Assembly (NCBI GenBank): GCA_945873955.1 | Contig: CAMCFA010000001.1 | Span: 62,001-126,000 of the forward strand | DNA from: an uncultured Clostridia bacterium | GTDB taxonomy: Bacteria; Bacillota; Clostridia; Oscillospirales; Ruminococcaceae | Direction of reading: 5' to 3' | DNA length: 64,000 nt | In this document: positions 36,263 through 44,913 of the stretch, piece by piece | Layout: every line of letters begins with the position of its first letter | Numbering within the stretch: the first letter of the stretch is position 1 | The notes under the pieces: generated by a model | The model's input: only the letters and a program-made list of their open reading frames with translations | Databases searched by the model: none | What the model was told of the DNA's origin: nothing | Program-made: the position numbers and the translations under genes

Positions 36263-37303
36263 ATGGAGGAGAAGATCTTCACGGTTCGGCTTGCACAGGA
36301 CGGTCGTGCGGTAGAGATACTCGATCAGACACTGCTGCCGAACCGAATTCAATATCTCCGGCTGGAAACCGCTGAACAGCTATACGAAGCGATCTACGAG
36401 CTTCGGGTGCGGGGCGCGCCCGCGATAGGCGTGTGCGCAGGATTCGGAATGTATGTCCTAGCACAACAGATCACCGGGGATTTCCTGCCGGAATTCCGGC
36501 GGCTGGGGGAGTATCTTGTTTCTTCAAGACCCACCGCGGTGAATCTCAGTCACGCGGTGGATCGTATGTTATCCTGCGCGGAAAGGCACATTTCCTGCGA
36601 CAGGGAGCAGCTTCTGACCGCTCTGAAAGCAGAGTGTACCGCTATCTGCGACGAGGACAAGGCAATGTGCCGCGCTATTTCGGAATACGGGCTGACCCTT
36701 GTCAAAGACGGCGACGGGATACTCACCCACTGCAATGCGGGAGCATTAGCGGCGGTGGAGTACGGCACCGGGCTTGGGACGCTGCTTCTGGGCAGGGAGC
36801 GCGGGTACGAGTTCCATGTGTTCAGCGACGAAACACGACCGCTGCTTCAGGGCGCGCGGCTGACTTCGTTTGAGCTGAATCACGCCGGGATAGACGTGAC
36901 GCTGATATGCGACAGCGCGGCTTCAATGCTGATGAAACAGGGGAGAATACAGGCATGCTTTGTCGGCTGCGACAGGGTCGCGGCGAACGGCGACACAGCG
37001 AACAAGATAGGCACGCGGTCTGTCGCGGTGAACGCGAAATACCACGGTATCCCGTTTTATGTGTTCTGCCCCAGCTCAACGATAGATTTTAACTGCAAGT
37101 CCGGCGGTGATATCGTCATAGAGGAACGCAGCGGCGACGAGATCAAGTCGAAGTTTTTCGCGCAGCCAACTGCCGAGCCGGAGGTCAAGTGCTGGAATCC
37201 CGCGTTCGACGTTACTGACGCGGAGCTTATCACAGCCATAATAACCGAGCGGGGGATAGTGCGTTACCCGTACACTGATTCGCTGAAAAAACTGTTCGGA
37301 TAA
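36263..37303 (+). CDS. mtnA: S-methyl-5-thioribose-1-phosphate isomerase
   Basis: This enzyme converts methylthioribose-1-phosphate to methylthioribulose-1-phosphate in methionine salvage. Family blocks are [16 protein letters not shown], the catalytic cysteine in THCNAGALA, the catalytic Asp in [18 protein letters not shown], and [12 protein letters not shown]. Length 346 aa is standard. It begins 3 nt after the CobW-DUF1980 gene and ends 11 nt before mtaD, so the three form one transcription unit. The downstream dehydratase and enolase genes of the aerobic pathway are not here, so the pathway may be a short anaerobic variant. Confidence 0.93.
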   Translation: MEEKIFTVRLAQDGRAVEILDQTLLPNRIQYLRLETAEQLYEAIYELRVRGAPAIGVCAGFGMYVLAQQITGDFLPEFRRLGEYLVSSRPTAVNLSHAVDRMLSCAERHISCDREQLLTALKAECTAICDEDKAMCRAISEYGLTLVKDGDGILTHCNAGALAAVEYGTGLGTLLLGRERGYEFHVFSDETRPLLQGARLTSFELNHAGIDVTLICDSAASMLMKQGRIQACFVGCDRVAANGDTANKIGTRSVAVNAKYHGIPFYVFCPSSTIDFNCKSGGDIVIEERSGDEIKSKFFAQPTAEPEVKCWNPAFDVTDAELITAIITERGIVRYPYTDSLKKLFG

Positions 37304-37314
37304 CGGAGGTTTAC

Positions 37315-38583
37315 ATGAAAATACGCTTCTACAATGCAAAGATCCTCACAATGCAGGACGATAAGGTCATTTCCGGCGAGCTTCACACCGACGGGGACAA
37401 GATATCCTATATCGGAGAGAAAAAGCCGGAAAACGGCGCATTTGACCGGGAAATTGACCTTTCCGGAAAGCTGATAATTCCCGGCTTCAAGAACGCGCAC
37501 ACCCACTCCGCAATGACCTTCCTGCGCAGCTTCGCAGACGACCTTCCGCTGAACGACTGGCTCTACAATGCCGTTTTTCCGCATGAGGCAAAGCTCACCG
37601 AGGAGGCGGTATATGTATTCACCCAGCTTGCGAATATGGAGTATCTCACCAGCGGTATAACCTCCTGCTTTGACATGTACTTCAAGCTGGACAGCTACGC
37701 AAAGGCGAATATCGACATGGGCTTCCGAACGGTGTTGTGCGGCTCTATCAATGATTTCGGCGGCACTGTCGAGGGAATTGAGGAAGAATACAACAAGTTC
37801 AACAGCCTTGACCCGCTGATAAGCTATCAGCTTGGTTTCCATGCGGAATACACCACCAAGCGGGAAACTCTGGAGGGGTTGGCGAAGCTGTCCCGGAAAT
37901 ATGAAGCGCCCATGTACACCCACAATAGTGAAACAAAGTCCGAGGTCGCGGGCTGCCGTGAGCGATACGGCATGACGCCTACGCAGCTTTTCAACAAGCT
38001 GGGTATGCTGGAATACGGCGGCGGCGGATTCCACTGTGTGTGGTTCGACGAGCAGGATATGCAGATCGCAAAGGACAAGGGGCTGTGGGTCGTAACCAAC
38101 CCGTCCTCAAATCTGAAGCTGGCAAGCGGGATCGCGCCCCTCTGCGAGATGAAGCGGCGGGGGATAGATCGCCTTGCGATAGGCACTGACGGAGCGGCAA
38201 GCAACAACTGCCTTGACATGTTCCGCGAGATGTTCCTTGTAACGGCGCTCCAGAAGTACCGCGAGGAGGACGCGGCGGCATTCCCGGCGTTTGACGTACT
38301 GAAAATGGCGTGCTCCGGCGGAGCGCTGGCAATGGGTCTTACTGACTGCGACGTGCTTGCGCCGGGCAAAAAAGCAGATCTTGCGGTGATAGACCTCATG
38401 CAGCCGAATATGCAGCCGATACACAATATCCCGAAGAATCTAGTTTACGCAGGAACAAAGCAGAACGTTGTCATGACAGTCGTTGGCGGAAAGGTACTGT
38501 ACGAAAACGGCAGCTTCACCACGGTAGACCGGCAGGAGATCTATTCCAGAGCGGAGAAACTGGCGCGGGAGATCTGCGGTTGA
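37315..38583 (+). CDS. mtaD: 5-methylthioadenosine/S-adenosylhomocysteine deaminase
   Basis: This 422-aa amidohydrolase deaminates MTA or SAH to the inosine form. Metal-binding NAHTHSAM (about 61-68) and the EYTTKRETL, THNSETKSE, GGGGFHCVWFDE and TDGAASNNCLDM blocks match the MtaD/TrzA group. The C-terminal composite domain ends VVGGKVLYENGSFTTVD. Together with mtnA it indicates recycling of methylthio compounds from polyamine or SAM metabolism. A terminator follows. Confidence 0.92.
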   Translation: MKIRFYNAKILTMQDDKVISGELHTDGDKISYIGEKKPENGAFDREIDLSGKLIIPGFKNAHTHSAMTFLRSFADDLPLNDWLYNAVFPHEAKLTEEAVYVFTQLANMEYLTSGITSCFDMYFKLDSYAKANIDMGFRTVLCGSINDFGGTVEGIEEEYNKFNSLDPLISYQLGFHAEYTTKRETLEGLAKLSRKYEAPMYTHNSETKSEVAGCRERYGMTPTQLFNKLGMLEYGGGGFHCVWFDEQDMQIAKDKGLWVVTNPSSNLKLASGIAPLCEMKRRGIDRLAIGTDGAASNNCLDMFREMFLVTALQKYREEDAAAFPAFDVLKMACSGGALAMGLTDCDVLAPGKKADLAVIDLMQPNMQPIHNIPKNLVYAGTKQNVVMTVVGGKVLYENGSFTTVDRQEIYSRAEKLAREICG

Positions 38584-38603
38584 TCTGTATATATTTCGAT
38601 TTT

Positions 38604-38635
38604 ACAGCCCGATTCACACGGGCTGTTTTCTTTTT
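38604..38635 (+). terminator. Terminator of the mtnA-mtaD unit
   Basis: ACAGCCCG and CGGGCTGT pair around ATTCACA and are followed by TTTCTTTTT. Confidence 0.85.
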
Positions 38636-38648
38636 CCGTTTTTTGTCA

Positions 38649-38703
38649 TTGACATTTGTGCTTTTTTGTGATATAATCAAAAATAATAGTAACAATTATT
38701 GTT
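38649..38703 (+). promoter_or_regulatory. Promoter of the Fur-family gene with a likely autoregulatory palindrome
   Basis: TTGACA (38649-38654), 17-nt spacer ending GTGA, TATAAT (38672-38677). Just downstream, AACAAT-T-ATTGTT (38691-38703) is a perfect palindrome, overlapped by AATAAT/ATTATT. It has the AT-rich character of PerR/Fur sites. Confidence 0.65.
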
Positions 38704-38749
38704 TTGTAAAAACAAGGGAAAAGTCATCTAATGAAAGGCAGGGTAGAAT

Positions 38750-39142
38750 ATGAATTTTTCAAAGCAGAGAGAGTTAATATATAATCGAGTGATGAAATAT
38801 CCCACCCACCCGACGGCGGAGGAAGTGTACCGTTCGCTGAAAAATGAAAACCCGAATCTAAGTCTGGGAACGGTCTACCGCAATCTGAACCAGCTCAGCG
38901 AAGCGGGAATGCTGCTCAAAATTCCGATAGCTGACGGCAGCGACCGTTTCGACGGCAGGACGGACTGCCACTACCACATGATCTGCGAGAAATGCTTGCG
39001 GGTGTTCGACGTGGAGCTAGGCTGCCTTGACGATATCCCGCAGACTGTAATGAAAAGCACCGGACATCAGATAACAAAGGTAACTCTTAATCTAAAAGGT
39101 ATATGCCGCGAGTGTCTTTCTGCTGAAAGATCCGAGCAATAA
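38750..39142 (+). CDS. Fur-family metal-dependent repressor (PerR-like)
   Basis: This is a 130-aa regulator. The winged helix (about 1-75) has HPTAEEVYRSLKNENPNLSLGTVYRNLNQLSEAGML. The regulatory metal site has DCHYHMICEKC, and the structural zinc site is formed by CEKC and CREC. The family splits into Fur (iron), Zur (zinc) and PerR (peroxide). The short N-terminus and clostridial HYHMIC pattern favour PerR, but this is not certain. It has its own promoter, probably autoregulated, and could also control the CobW genes if it is Zur. Confidence 0.9.
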   Translation: MNFSKQRELIYNRVMKYPTHPTAEEVYRSLKNENPNLSLGTVYRNLNQLSEAGMLLKIPIADGSDRFDGRTDCHYHMICEKCLRVFDVELGCLDDIPQTVMKSTGHQITKVTLNLKGICRECLSAERSEQ

Positions 39143-39226
39143 TTTCAGAAATTTTGTGAAACAATTTCCTTTAATAAAACCGGCGGCGGTGAAAATAATA
39201 TTACTGCAAGGGCGAAGTCGAAAGAA

Positions 39227-39261
39227 CTTCCGCTCCTGTAAAGAAAGAACCGGAGCGGAAG
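39227..39261 (+). promoter_or_regulatory. Leader hairpin of the SASP transcript
   Basis: CTTCCGCTCC (39227-39236) pairs perfectly with GGAGCGGAAG (39252-39261). There is no T-tract, and it lies about 45 nt before the start codon. It may stabilise the mRNA. Confidence 0.45.
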
Positions 39262-39305
39262 CTGCGGACTTTCACAGATCATTTGATTTAAAGGAGATTA
39301 TCACT

Positions 39306-39485
39306 ATGGCTTCTAAGCAGACCAAGAGCGCACTCAACAGCATTAAGATGCAGGCTGCCAGCGAGGTTGGCGTTGCACTGAACAACGGCTACAACGGTGA
39401 CCTTACCGCAAGACAGGCTGGTTCTATCGGCGGTCAGATGGTAAAGGACATGATCGCAAGCTACACCCAGAAGAACGCTCAGTAA
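39306..39485 (+). CDS. Alpha/beta-type small acid-soluble spore protein
   Basis: This 59-aa DNA-coating protein of the spore core protects DNA from UV and chemicals. The family signatures EVGVALNNGYNGDLTARQAGSIGGQMVKDM are all present, including the germination protease site region near residue 20. The ATG at 39306 has AAAGGAG 10 nt upstream. Family members are transcribed by sigma-G in the forespore, but I could not place a convincing sigma-G promoter here. Confidence 0.96.
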   Translation: MASKQTKSALNSIKMQAASEVGVALNNGYNGDLTARQAGSIGGQMVKDMIASYTQKNAQ

Positions 39486-39528
39486 TTGACTGAAATAAAA
39501 GAAGTCCCCTCGCAATAGCGGGGGGATT

Positions 39529-39708
39529 AGTCTGTCGAAAAAGCCTAAAGCCTTTTCCGACAGAGAACATCTGCACTGCGCGCACTCACTGACGGCAAAG
39601 CCGTCAGTTCGCACACTTGTGCGGATAGAAGTGTTTTTTGCCTCGGTAGATCTGGGGCAAAAAACGGATCTCAAAAACCCGCTCCGCGGGCTATTTTTTT
39701 GACAGACT
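39529..39708. repeat. 180-bp palindromic repeat element with nested hairpins
   Basis: The ends AGTCTGTC (39529-39536) and GACAGACT (39701-39708) are exact inverted repeats and extend imperfectly over the adjacent A/T run to GCC/GGC. Inside are CTGTCG...CGACAG (39532-39563), CTGACGGC-AAA-GCCGTCAG (39589-39607), TTTTTTGCC...GGCAAAAAA (39634-39664) and CCCGC-TCC-GCGGG (39678-39690). No ORF fits. It lies between the convergent sspA-like and spoIVA genes and could end transcription both ways. The form is that of a MITE or REP-like dispersed repeat. A further GC-rich hairpin at 39505-39525 follows the SASP gene. Confidence 0.6.
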
Positions 39709-39760
39709 GGACTCTCGCAGAAGTAAGTGGTCTTCATTTTGCTTCGGCAGGGGAGTGCGC

Positions 39761-41236
39761 TCACAGAATGATACATATCAGACCGCCGCAGCCCTCGTTG
39801 ATTATGCGCTGGATAGTTTCCTGCAATTTCATGCGCGCGTCGGCGGGCATTCTGTTCAGCTTGTTGTGAAGACCCTCATTCACCAGCTCGTGCAGCGACT
39901 TGCCGAAGATGTTGCTTTCCCAGATCTTTTTGGGATTCTCCTCGAAATCGGTGAGAAGATACGCGATAAGCTCCTCCGACTGCTTCTCGCTGCCGACTAT
40001 CGGGTTAATTTCGGTGGTGATATCCGCCGACATCATGTGAATGGACGGAGCGCTGGCTTTCAGCCGGACGCCGTACTTTCCGCCCTGCTTTATTATCTTA
40101 GGTTCTTCAAGCGTGAGTTCGTCCATTGTGGGAAGTACGATACCATAGCCTGTCGCCTCCACCTCTTCAAGGGCGCCGCGCACCCTCTCGTACTTGTTCT
40201 TTATCTGCGCAAGCTCTATCATACAGGGCATGAGGTCGCTCTCGTCGTGAAGCTCAAGCCCGGTGGTCTCACCGAGTATCTGGTAGAACAGCTCGTTTTT
40301 CAGCGTGATGTCGATTATTCCAGAACCCGTGCCGAGGTCAACGTCTTCGGGAGTTACCCTTGTCACATATTCGCAGCCGGAAATCTCCTCGGCGCAGGAC
40401 TTGATATCGCTTATGCCGCTGACCTTAGAAGCAGCCTCCTTTATGCAGCCGAAAACCTCTTTTTTCAGCCAGTGATATCTGTCTAAGGCAGTGACCCATT
40501 TGGGCATTCTCACCTTGATCTCGCTTACCGGGAACTGAAGCAGCACCTTGCCAAGCAGCTCCTTTATCTGCTCCTCGTTGATGTCAAGGCAGTTCACTGC
40601 CATGACCGGTGCGGAGTATTTCTGTTCCATTTCAGCGGCAAGGCTGCGGCTTTCCGGGGATTCGGGGTTCTGGCAGTTCAGCAGTACCACAAACGGCTTG
40701 TTGATCTCTTTCAGCTCGTTTACTATGCGTTCCTCTGCCGCCTGATACTCCTCCCGCGGGATATCAGTGATACTGCCGTCGGTAGTCACCACAATGCCTA
40801 TGGTTGAATGTTCGGTGATGACCTTGCGTGTGCCGACCTCCGCCGCCATGTTGAAGGGAACTTCCTCGTCAAACCACGGCGTCATGACCATTCGCGGAGC
40901 CTCGTTCTCAATGTAGCCTATCGCGCTGGGGACTATGTAGCCAACGCAGTCGATAAGACGGACGTTCATTTTCACGCCGTCGTCAAGCACGATACTTACC
41001 GCCTTTTCCGGCACGAATTTCGGCTCGGTGGTCATGATCGTCTTTCCGGCGGAGGACTGCGGAAGCTCGTCGTTTGCGCGTCCGCGCTGGAAGTCGTCTG
41101 TTATGTTGGGGATAACAAGAGTGTTCATCAGCCGTGTGATGAAGGTGGACTTACCGGAGCGCACAGGCCCTACGATACCCAGGTAGATGTTTCCGTCAGT
41201 CCTTCTCGCTATATCTGAATAGATTGAATTGTTCAT
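39761..41236 (-). CDS. spoIVA: Spore coat morphogenetic ATPase SpoIVA
   Basis: This protein polymerises on the forespore surface with ATP hydrolysis and forms the base of the coat. The N-terminal GTPase-like domain has Walker A GPVRSGKST (about 22-30), and the rest matches the full SpoIVA length of about 490 aa, ending in the conserved GGLICIIL needed for surface attachment. The ATG at 41236 is preferred: it has AAGGAG 7 nt upstream, while the in-frame GTG at 41242 sits almost on the ribosome site. It lies 11 bp downstream of its partner gene sipL. Confidence 0.96.
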   Translation of the reverse strand: MNNSIYSDIARRTDGNIYLGIVGPVRSGKSTFITRLMNTLVIPNITDDFQRGRANDELPQSSAGKTIMTTEPKFVPEKAVSIVLDDGVKMNVRLIDCVGYIVPSAIGYIENEAPRMVMTPWFDEEVPFNMAAEVGTRKVITEHSTIGIVVTTDGSITDIPREEYQAAEERIVNELKEINKPFVVLLNCQNPESPESRSLAAEMEQKYSAPVMAVNCLDINEEQIKELLGKVLLQFPVSEIKVRMPKWVTALDRYHWLKKEVFGCIKEAASKVSGISDIKSCAEEISGCEYVTRVTPEDVDLGTGSGIIDITLKNELFYQILGETTGLELHDESDLMPCMIELAQIKNKYERVRGALEEVEATGYGIVLPTMDELTLEEPKIIKQGGKYGVRLKASAPSIHMMSADITTEINPIVGSEKQSEELIAYLLTDFEENPKKIWESNIFGKSLHELVNEGLHNKLNRMPADARMKLQETIQRIINEGCGGLICIIL

Positions 41237-41247
41237 GTCCACGCTCC

Positions 41248-42795
41248 TTAAACAATAGGAATTATGACCATTCCGCTAAGCTCGGCGTCCCTGTCCTGTA
41301 TGTCGTTTTCGCTCATGATCGCTTCCACGGTGGTATTGCAGCGCTTTGCGATATCCCAGCAGCTCTCGCCGCCGCTGGTATAGCATATCCGCAGCGCGAA
41401 TTCGTCCGATCTTTCCTTCGGCTTATCCTCGTGGAGAGCGGCGCTGCTTATCGCGGTTATCTGCTGATTATCCACCAGATTCCCGGTGAATTCCGCTTGG
41501 GCAGTGACGTCCAGCGTACCGTCAGAGCGTATCGAAAATCCGGTATCGGTGACCAGCTCCCGGTGAGAGATAGTGGTTTCGGGAGTTACCCCTGCTGCGG
41601 GGACGCTCTGCTCGAATGCCTCCTGCTTTTCCGCGAAGAACGGCACTCCGCCGGAGCATTTGCCCACTGCCTGAACGTAAAGCTGACCGGTCACCAGAAG
41701 CCCGTTTTCGCCGTCCGGACGGCACATGACGTTGTACAGCTCGCTGCGGCAGTCCCATACAGAGTCGATCTCCCCGCTGTCGCAGGAAAGTGATGACTTC
41801 AGCGAAAGCTGCCCGGTCACGTCGCGGCTGTTGCAGGGGACTTTCAGTGCGGCGGTGGTGTATTCGCTTTCATACTCGGTGGAATAAACGTCGCAGGGGA
41901 TAGCGGCTGTCGTTTCCTGAGAAGCGGTGCAGCGGCACTCCGCAAGGATCTCGCAGGATATGATCCCGCTGTCGGTCTTGGGGATAAGCTCGCAGTTACG
42001 AACGATAAGCTCCGGACGGCAGCTATGCTGGTCGGTGAGTCCCGGCATGTCGATTATCTGGCTTACCGGGATATCCGCTGTCATTTTTTCAAGCTCATCG
42101 CAGCCGCTGTGGTCGGGGCTGTGTATCCCGTAGAGCGCGCAGACAGTTACCGCTCCCTTTACCACCGCTTTGTTGGCAATGATCCGCACATCAGTAATGT
42201 GCGGCACTGCGTCGCAGCTAACTACGTACTCAATGCCGGACGCGCCTGTTTCGATCTCCTCCCGGATAGAGAGCTGCTTGTCGGAGTAGATCGGCTCGGT
42301 GCAGCAGGAGATGTTACGGCTCAGCACCTGCATTCCCGCAGGGATAGCGGGGAGCTGGAACTTCGTTGGGCAGGTGACGGTTATCTTGCAGCTTACCGCG
42401 CCGCGGACGTCGATACGGCGGCTGCTGACCGCCCGGCAGTTGCAGTAGTCTGTCCGGGGAATGACGGTTATTGTCGGGTCGCCTGTGAGATTTCCGGTCC
42501 TGCCGGAAATGTCCACCGTCTTGGAATATGTGTACCTCTGCTCCACGCAGTGCAGGGCTGTGCTGTTTTCTTCAAGATACAGCACCTTGATGAGCACCAC
42601 GCCGTCCAGCGTCAGCTTGTTTCCGGATACCGCAGTGGAGATGACCCTCGGTGAAAGGCAGCATTTCAGTATCCTAAAGATCTCCGGGTAGTAGTCCGGC
42701 AGGACGTAATCAAGCTCAACGCCCTGTTCTGCCTGACCGTCGAACAGTGTTTCGGTCATGAACACTGCGTCCGTCTGTTTGTTTAATTCTTCCAT
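41248..42795 (-). CDS. sipL: SpoIVA-interacting protein SipL (DUF3794 + LysM)
   Basis: This 515-aa protein has repeated DUF3794 domains (about 1-450) and a C-terminal LysM domain (about 465-515, CYTSGGESCWDIAKRCNTTVEAIMSENDI). In clostridia SipL binds SpoIVA through LysM and is needed to localise the coat around the forespore; it takes the place of Bacillus SpoVM/SpoVID functions. Direct adjacency to spoIVA supports the call. A site CGAAGGAGGA precedes the start, and an excellent sigma-E promoter lies about 40 bp upstream. Confidence 0.93.
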   Translation of the reverse strand: MEELNKQTDAVFMTETLFDGQAEQGVELDYVLPDYYPEIFRILKCCLSPRVISTAVSGNKLTLDGVVLIKVLYLEENSTALHCVEQRYTYSKTVDISGRTGNLTGDPTITVIPRTDYCNCRAVSSRRIDVRGAVSCKITVTCPTKFQLPAIPAGMQVLSRNISCCTEPIYSDKQLSIREEIETGASGIEYVVSCDAVPHITDVRIIANKAVVKGAVTVCALYGIHSPDHSGCDELEKMTADIPVSQIIDMPGLTDQHSCRPELIVRNCELIPKTDSGIISCEILAECRCTASQETTAAIPCDVYSTEYESEYTTAALKVPCNSRDVTGQLSLKSSLSCDSGEIDSVWDCRSELYNVMCRPDGENGLLVTGQLYVQAVGKCSGGVPFFAEKQEAFEQSVPAAGVTPETTISHRELVTDTGFSIRSDGTLDVTAQAEFTGNLVDNQQITAISSAALHEDKPKERSDEFALRICYTSGGESCWDIAKRCNTTVEAIMSENDIQDRDAELSGMVIIPIV

Positions 42796-42836
42796 TGTAT
42801 CCTCCTTCGCGGGTGTGATATTGTTTTTTCATGAGC

Positions 42837-42865
42837 ATTATATGCTTGTTCAGAGGCTTATATGA
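42837..42865 (-). promoter_or_regulatory. Sigma-E promoter of sipL-spoIVA
   Basis: Minus strand: -35 TCATATA (42859-42865), 14-nt spacer, -10 CATATAAT (42837-42844). This fits the sigma-E consensus at all seven -35 positions and seven of eight -10 positions. Confidence 0.75.
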
Positions 42866-42917
42866 TGAGTTGTACAAAAATTATCGCGTCCTGGCGCAAA
42901 AAGCTCCCAAAAAGTAT

Positions 42918-42946
42918 TTGATTTATTGAGAACTTTGTGATATAAT
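42918..42946 (+). promoter_or_regulatory. Promoter of the tepA-uppP block
   Basis: TTGATT (42918-42923), 17-nt spacer ending GTGA, TATAAT (42941-42946). It is divergent from the sipL promoter. Confidence 0.75.
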
Positions 42947-43040
42947 ATAAAGTGTATTTTTATATGCTGGAAAAAACCTGCATAATTCCCCCCTGTGATG
43001 AAATAATATATACAAACATTATCTCAGGAGGGAAATATAC

Positions 43041-43955
43041 ATGAGCGACGAAAATCAGAATCAAGCGCCGTTTACCGAGGAACAGAACCAGCAGATGATA
43101 GACACCGGTATCATTGCCACCGGGAACGCCCCGCACAATATCCACTGCCTGTCGATAATCGGGCAGATAGAGGGTCACTATATCCTGCCGCCGCAGAACA
43201 AAACCACTAAGTACGAGCATATTATCCCGGCGCTTGCCGCGATAGAGCAGGACAGCACCGTGGAGGGGCTTATGGTGGTGCTGAACACCGTGGGCGGCGA
43301 CGTTGAGGCGGGACTTGCCATATCCGAGCTTATAGCCGGAATGTCGAAGCCTACCGTATCTATCGTGCTTGGCGGCGGACATTCCATTGGCGTGCCGTTG
43401 GCGGTGAGCGCTGATGTGAGCTTTATCGTTCCCTCCGCCACAATGACGATACACCCTGTCCGCATGAACGGCATGGTGCTGGGAGTTCCCCAGACCATGA
43501 ACTACTTTGAGAAAATGCAGGAGCGTATCACGCGGTTCGTCACCAAAAACAGCCGCATGAGCGCGGAGCGTTTCCACGAACTGATGATGGAAAAAGACGA
43601 GCTTGTAATGGATATCGGCACGGTGCTGGAGGGCGAAGCCGCCGTCAAGGAGGGGCTTATCGACCGCCTTGGCGGGCTTTCTGACGCGGTGGAGTGCCTG
43701 TATTCGCTTATCGAGAAGAAAAACGGGAAAAGTAAGAAATCGGCGGCAAAGGGGCGCAAGTCAACAGGCGCGGACAGCCGTTCCTCAAAGAAAACCGCCG
43801 ACAAGAAAAGCTCAGACAAAGAACCCGCAGCAACAGTTCCCACCCGCAGAGCGCGCAAAAAGTCAACAGTGGTGCAGCTAAAATCGACAGAAGCAACCAG
43901 CGGGGCTAGCCGCCGTGATGAACTGAACTCCGGCGACTGGAACGGCGAAAGATGA
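43041..43955 (+). CDS. tepA: ClpP-family peptidase TepA
   Basis: This 304-aa protein is of the ClpP/crotonase fold (YmfB/TepA family). Catalytic residues lie in [12 protein letters not shown] (oxyanion side), the serine of [15 protein letters not shown] and the histidine of [10 protein letters not shown]. Residues about 230-304 form a basic, Ser/Lys-rich tail not needed for the fold. In Bacillus TepA/YmfB lies beside spoIIIE as here and has been linked to protein export and to spore SASP turnover. Its start has AGGAGG. uppP follows after 40 bp. Confidence 0.9.
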   Translation: MSDENQNQAPFTEEQNQQMIDTGIIATGNAPHNIHCLSIIGQIEGHYILPPQNKTTKYEHIIPALAAIEQDSTVEGLMVVLNTVGGDVEAGLAISELIAGMSKPTVSIVLGGGHSIGVPLAVSADVSFIVPSATMTIHPVRMNGMVLGVPQTMNYFEKMQERITRFVTKNSRMSAERFHELMMEKDELVMDIGTVLEGEAAVKEGLIDRLGGLSDAVECLYSLIEKKNGKSKKSAAKGRKSTGADSRSSKKTADKKSSDKEPAATVPTRRARKKSTVVQLKSTEATSGASRRDELNSGDWNGER

Positions 43956-43995
43956 ATAATACCGCCCACGGGCGGCTACATAAGGGGAAAATAAC

Positions 43996-44868
43996 ATGGA
44001 TTTACTTACAGTCATAGTACAGGCAGTAGTGCAGGGGCTGACGGAGTTCCTGCCGGTTTCAAGCTCCGGACATCTGTCGGTGCTTCAGCATGTCACGGGT
44101 ATCGACGGCGAGGCGGGGCTGATACTGTCGATAGTGCTTCATCTGGGAACTCTGGCGGCGGTGTTTATCGCGTTCTGGGGGACTATCTGGGGAATGATAA
44201 AGGAATTCTTCCTTACGATTCGGGATATATTCACCGGGAAATTCTCATGGAAGAACATGAACGGCAACCGCCGTATGATGTTTATGGTGATAATTGCCAC
44301 GGTGGTGCTGGTGCCGTTTTATCTGGCGGAGGGCTTCTTCACCGGGCGGCAGGGGGACGGGGATATCGTCTTTGAGGGCGTAGCGTTCCTGTTCACCGCG
44401 TTGCTGCTGTTCCTGTCGGATAAGCTGGGACACGGCACAAAGCAGCCGGAGGACATGACGGTAAAGGACGCCGTGACTGTCGGGCTGTTTCAGGTCGTTG
44501 CGCTGTTTCCGGGGGTTTCCCGAAGCGGCTCTACCACCGCGGGTGGACTATTCTGCGGGCTTGAAAAGCAGACTGCGGTGACTTTCGCGTTCATTCTGGG
44601 GATACCAGCGATACTGGGCGGCAGCGTTCTTGAGCTTGGTGACGCGCTGAAATCCGACATGGAGCTTGACTGGCTGGCGCTGGGGATAGGCTTCGTGGTC
44701 GCCGCGGTGGTCGGTATACTTTCAATAAAGCTGGTAAGCTGGCTGGTAAAGAAGGACAGATACAAGATCTTCGGCATATACACCGCCATTATCGGCGTAC
44801 TCTGCGTAGGCGCGGGTCTGTGGGAGCACATCTCCGGAAACACCCTTGCGGCGCTTTTCACGGCTTGA
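43996..44868 (+). CDS. uppP: Undecaprenyl-diphosphatase
   Basis: This polytopic membrane phosphatase turns undecaprenyl diphosphate into the monophosphate carrier for wall synthesis. The two signature motifs GLTEFLPVSSSGHL (about 15-28) and FPGVSRSGSTTAGG (about 173-186) are intact, with seven to eight hydrophobic segments. Length 290 aa is usual. Overproduction of this family gives bacitracin tolerance. It works in the same lipid-carrier cycle as the DUF368 protein at 6862. Confidence 0.95.
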   Translation: MDLLTVIVQAVVQGLTEFLPVSSSGHLSVLQHVTGIDGEAGLILSIVLHLGTLAAVFIAFWGTIWGMIKEFFLTIRDIFTGKFSWKNMNGNRRMMFMVIIATVVLVPFYLAEGFFTGRQGDGDIVFEGVAFLFTALLLFLSDKLGHGTKQPEDMTVKDAVTVGLFQVVALFPGVSRSGSTTAGGLFCGLEKQTAVTFAFILGIPAILGGSVLELGDALKSDMELDWLALGIGFVVAAVVGILSIKLVSWLVKKDRYKIFGIYTAIIGVLCVGAGLWEHISGNTLAALFTA

Positions 44869-44913
44869 CTGAACGACAGCTTGATCACATACAGATAAAG
44901 GAAGTTACATAAA

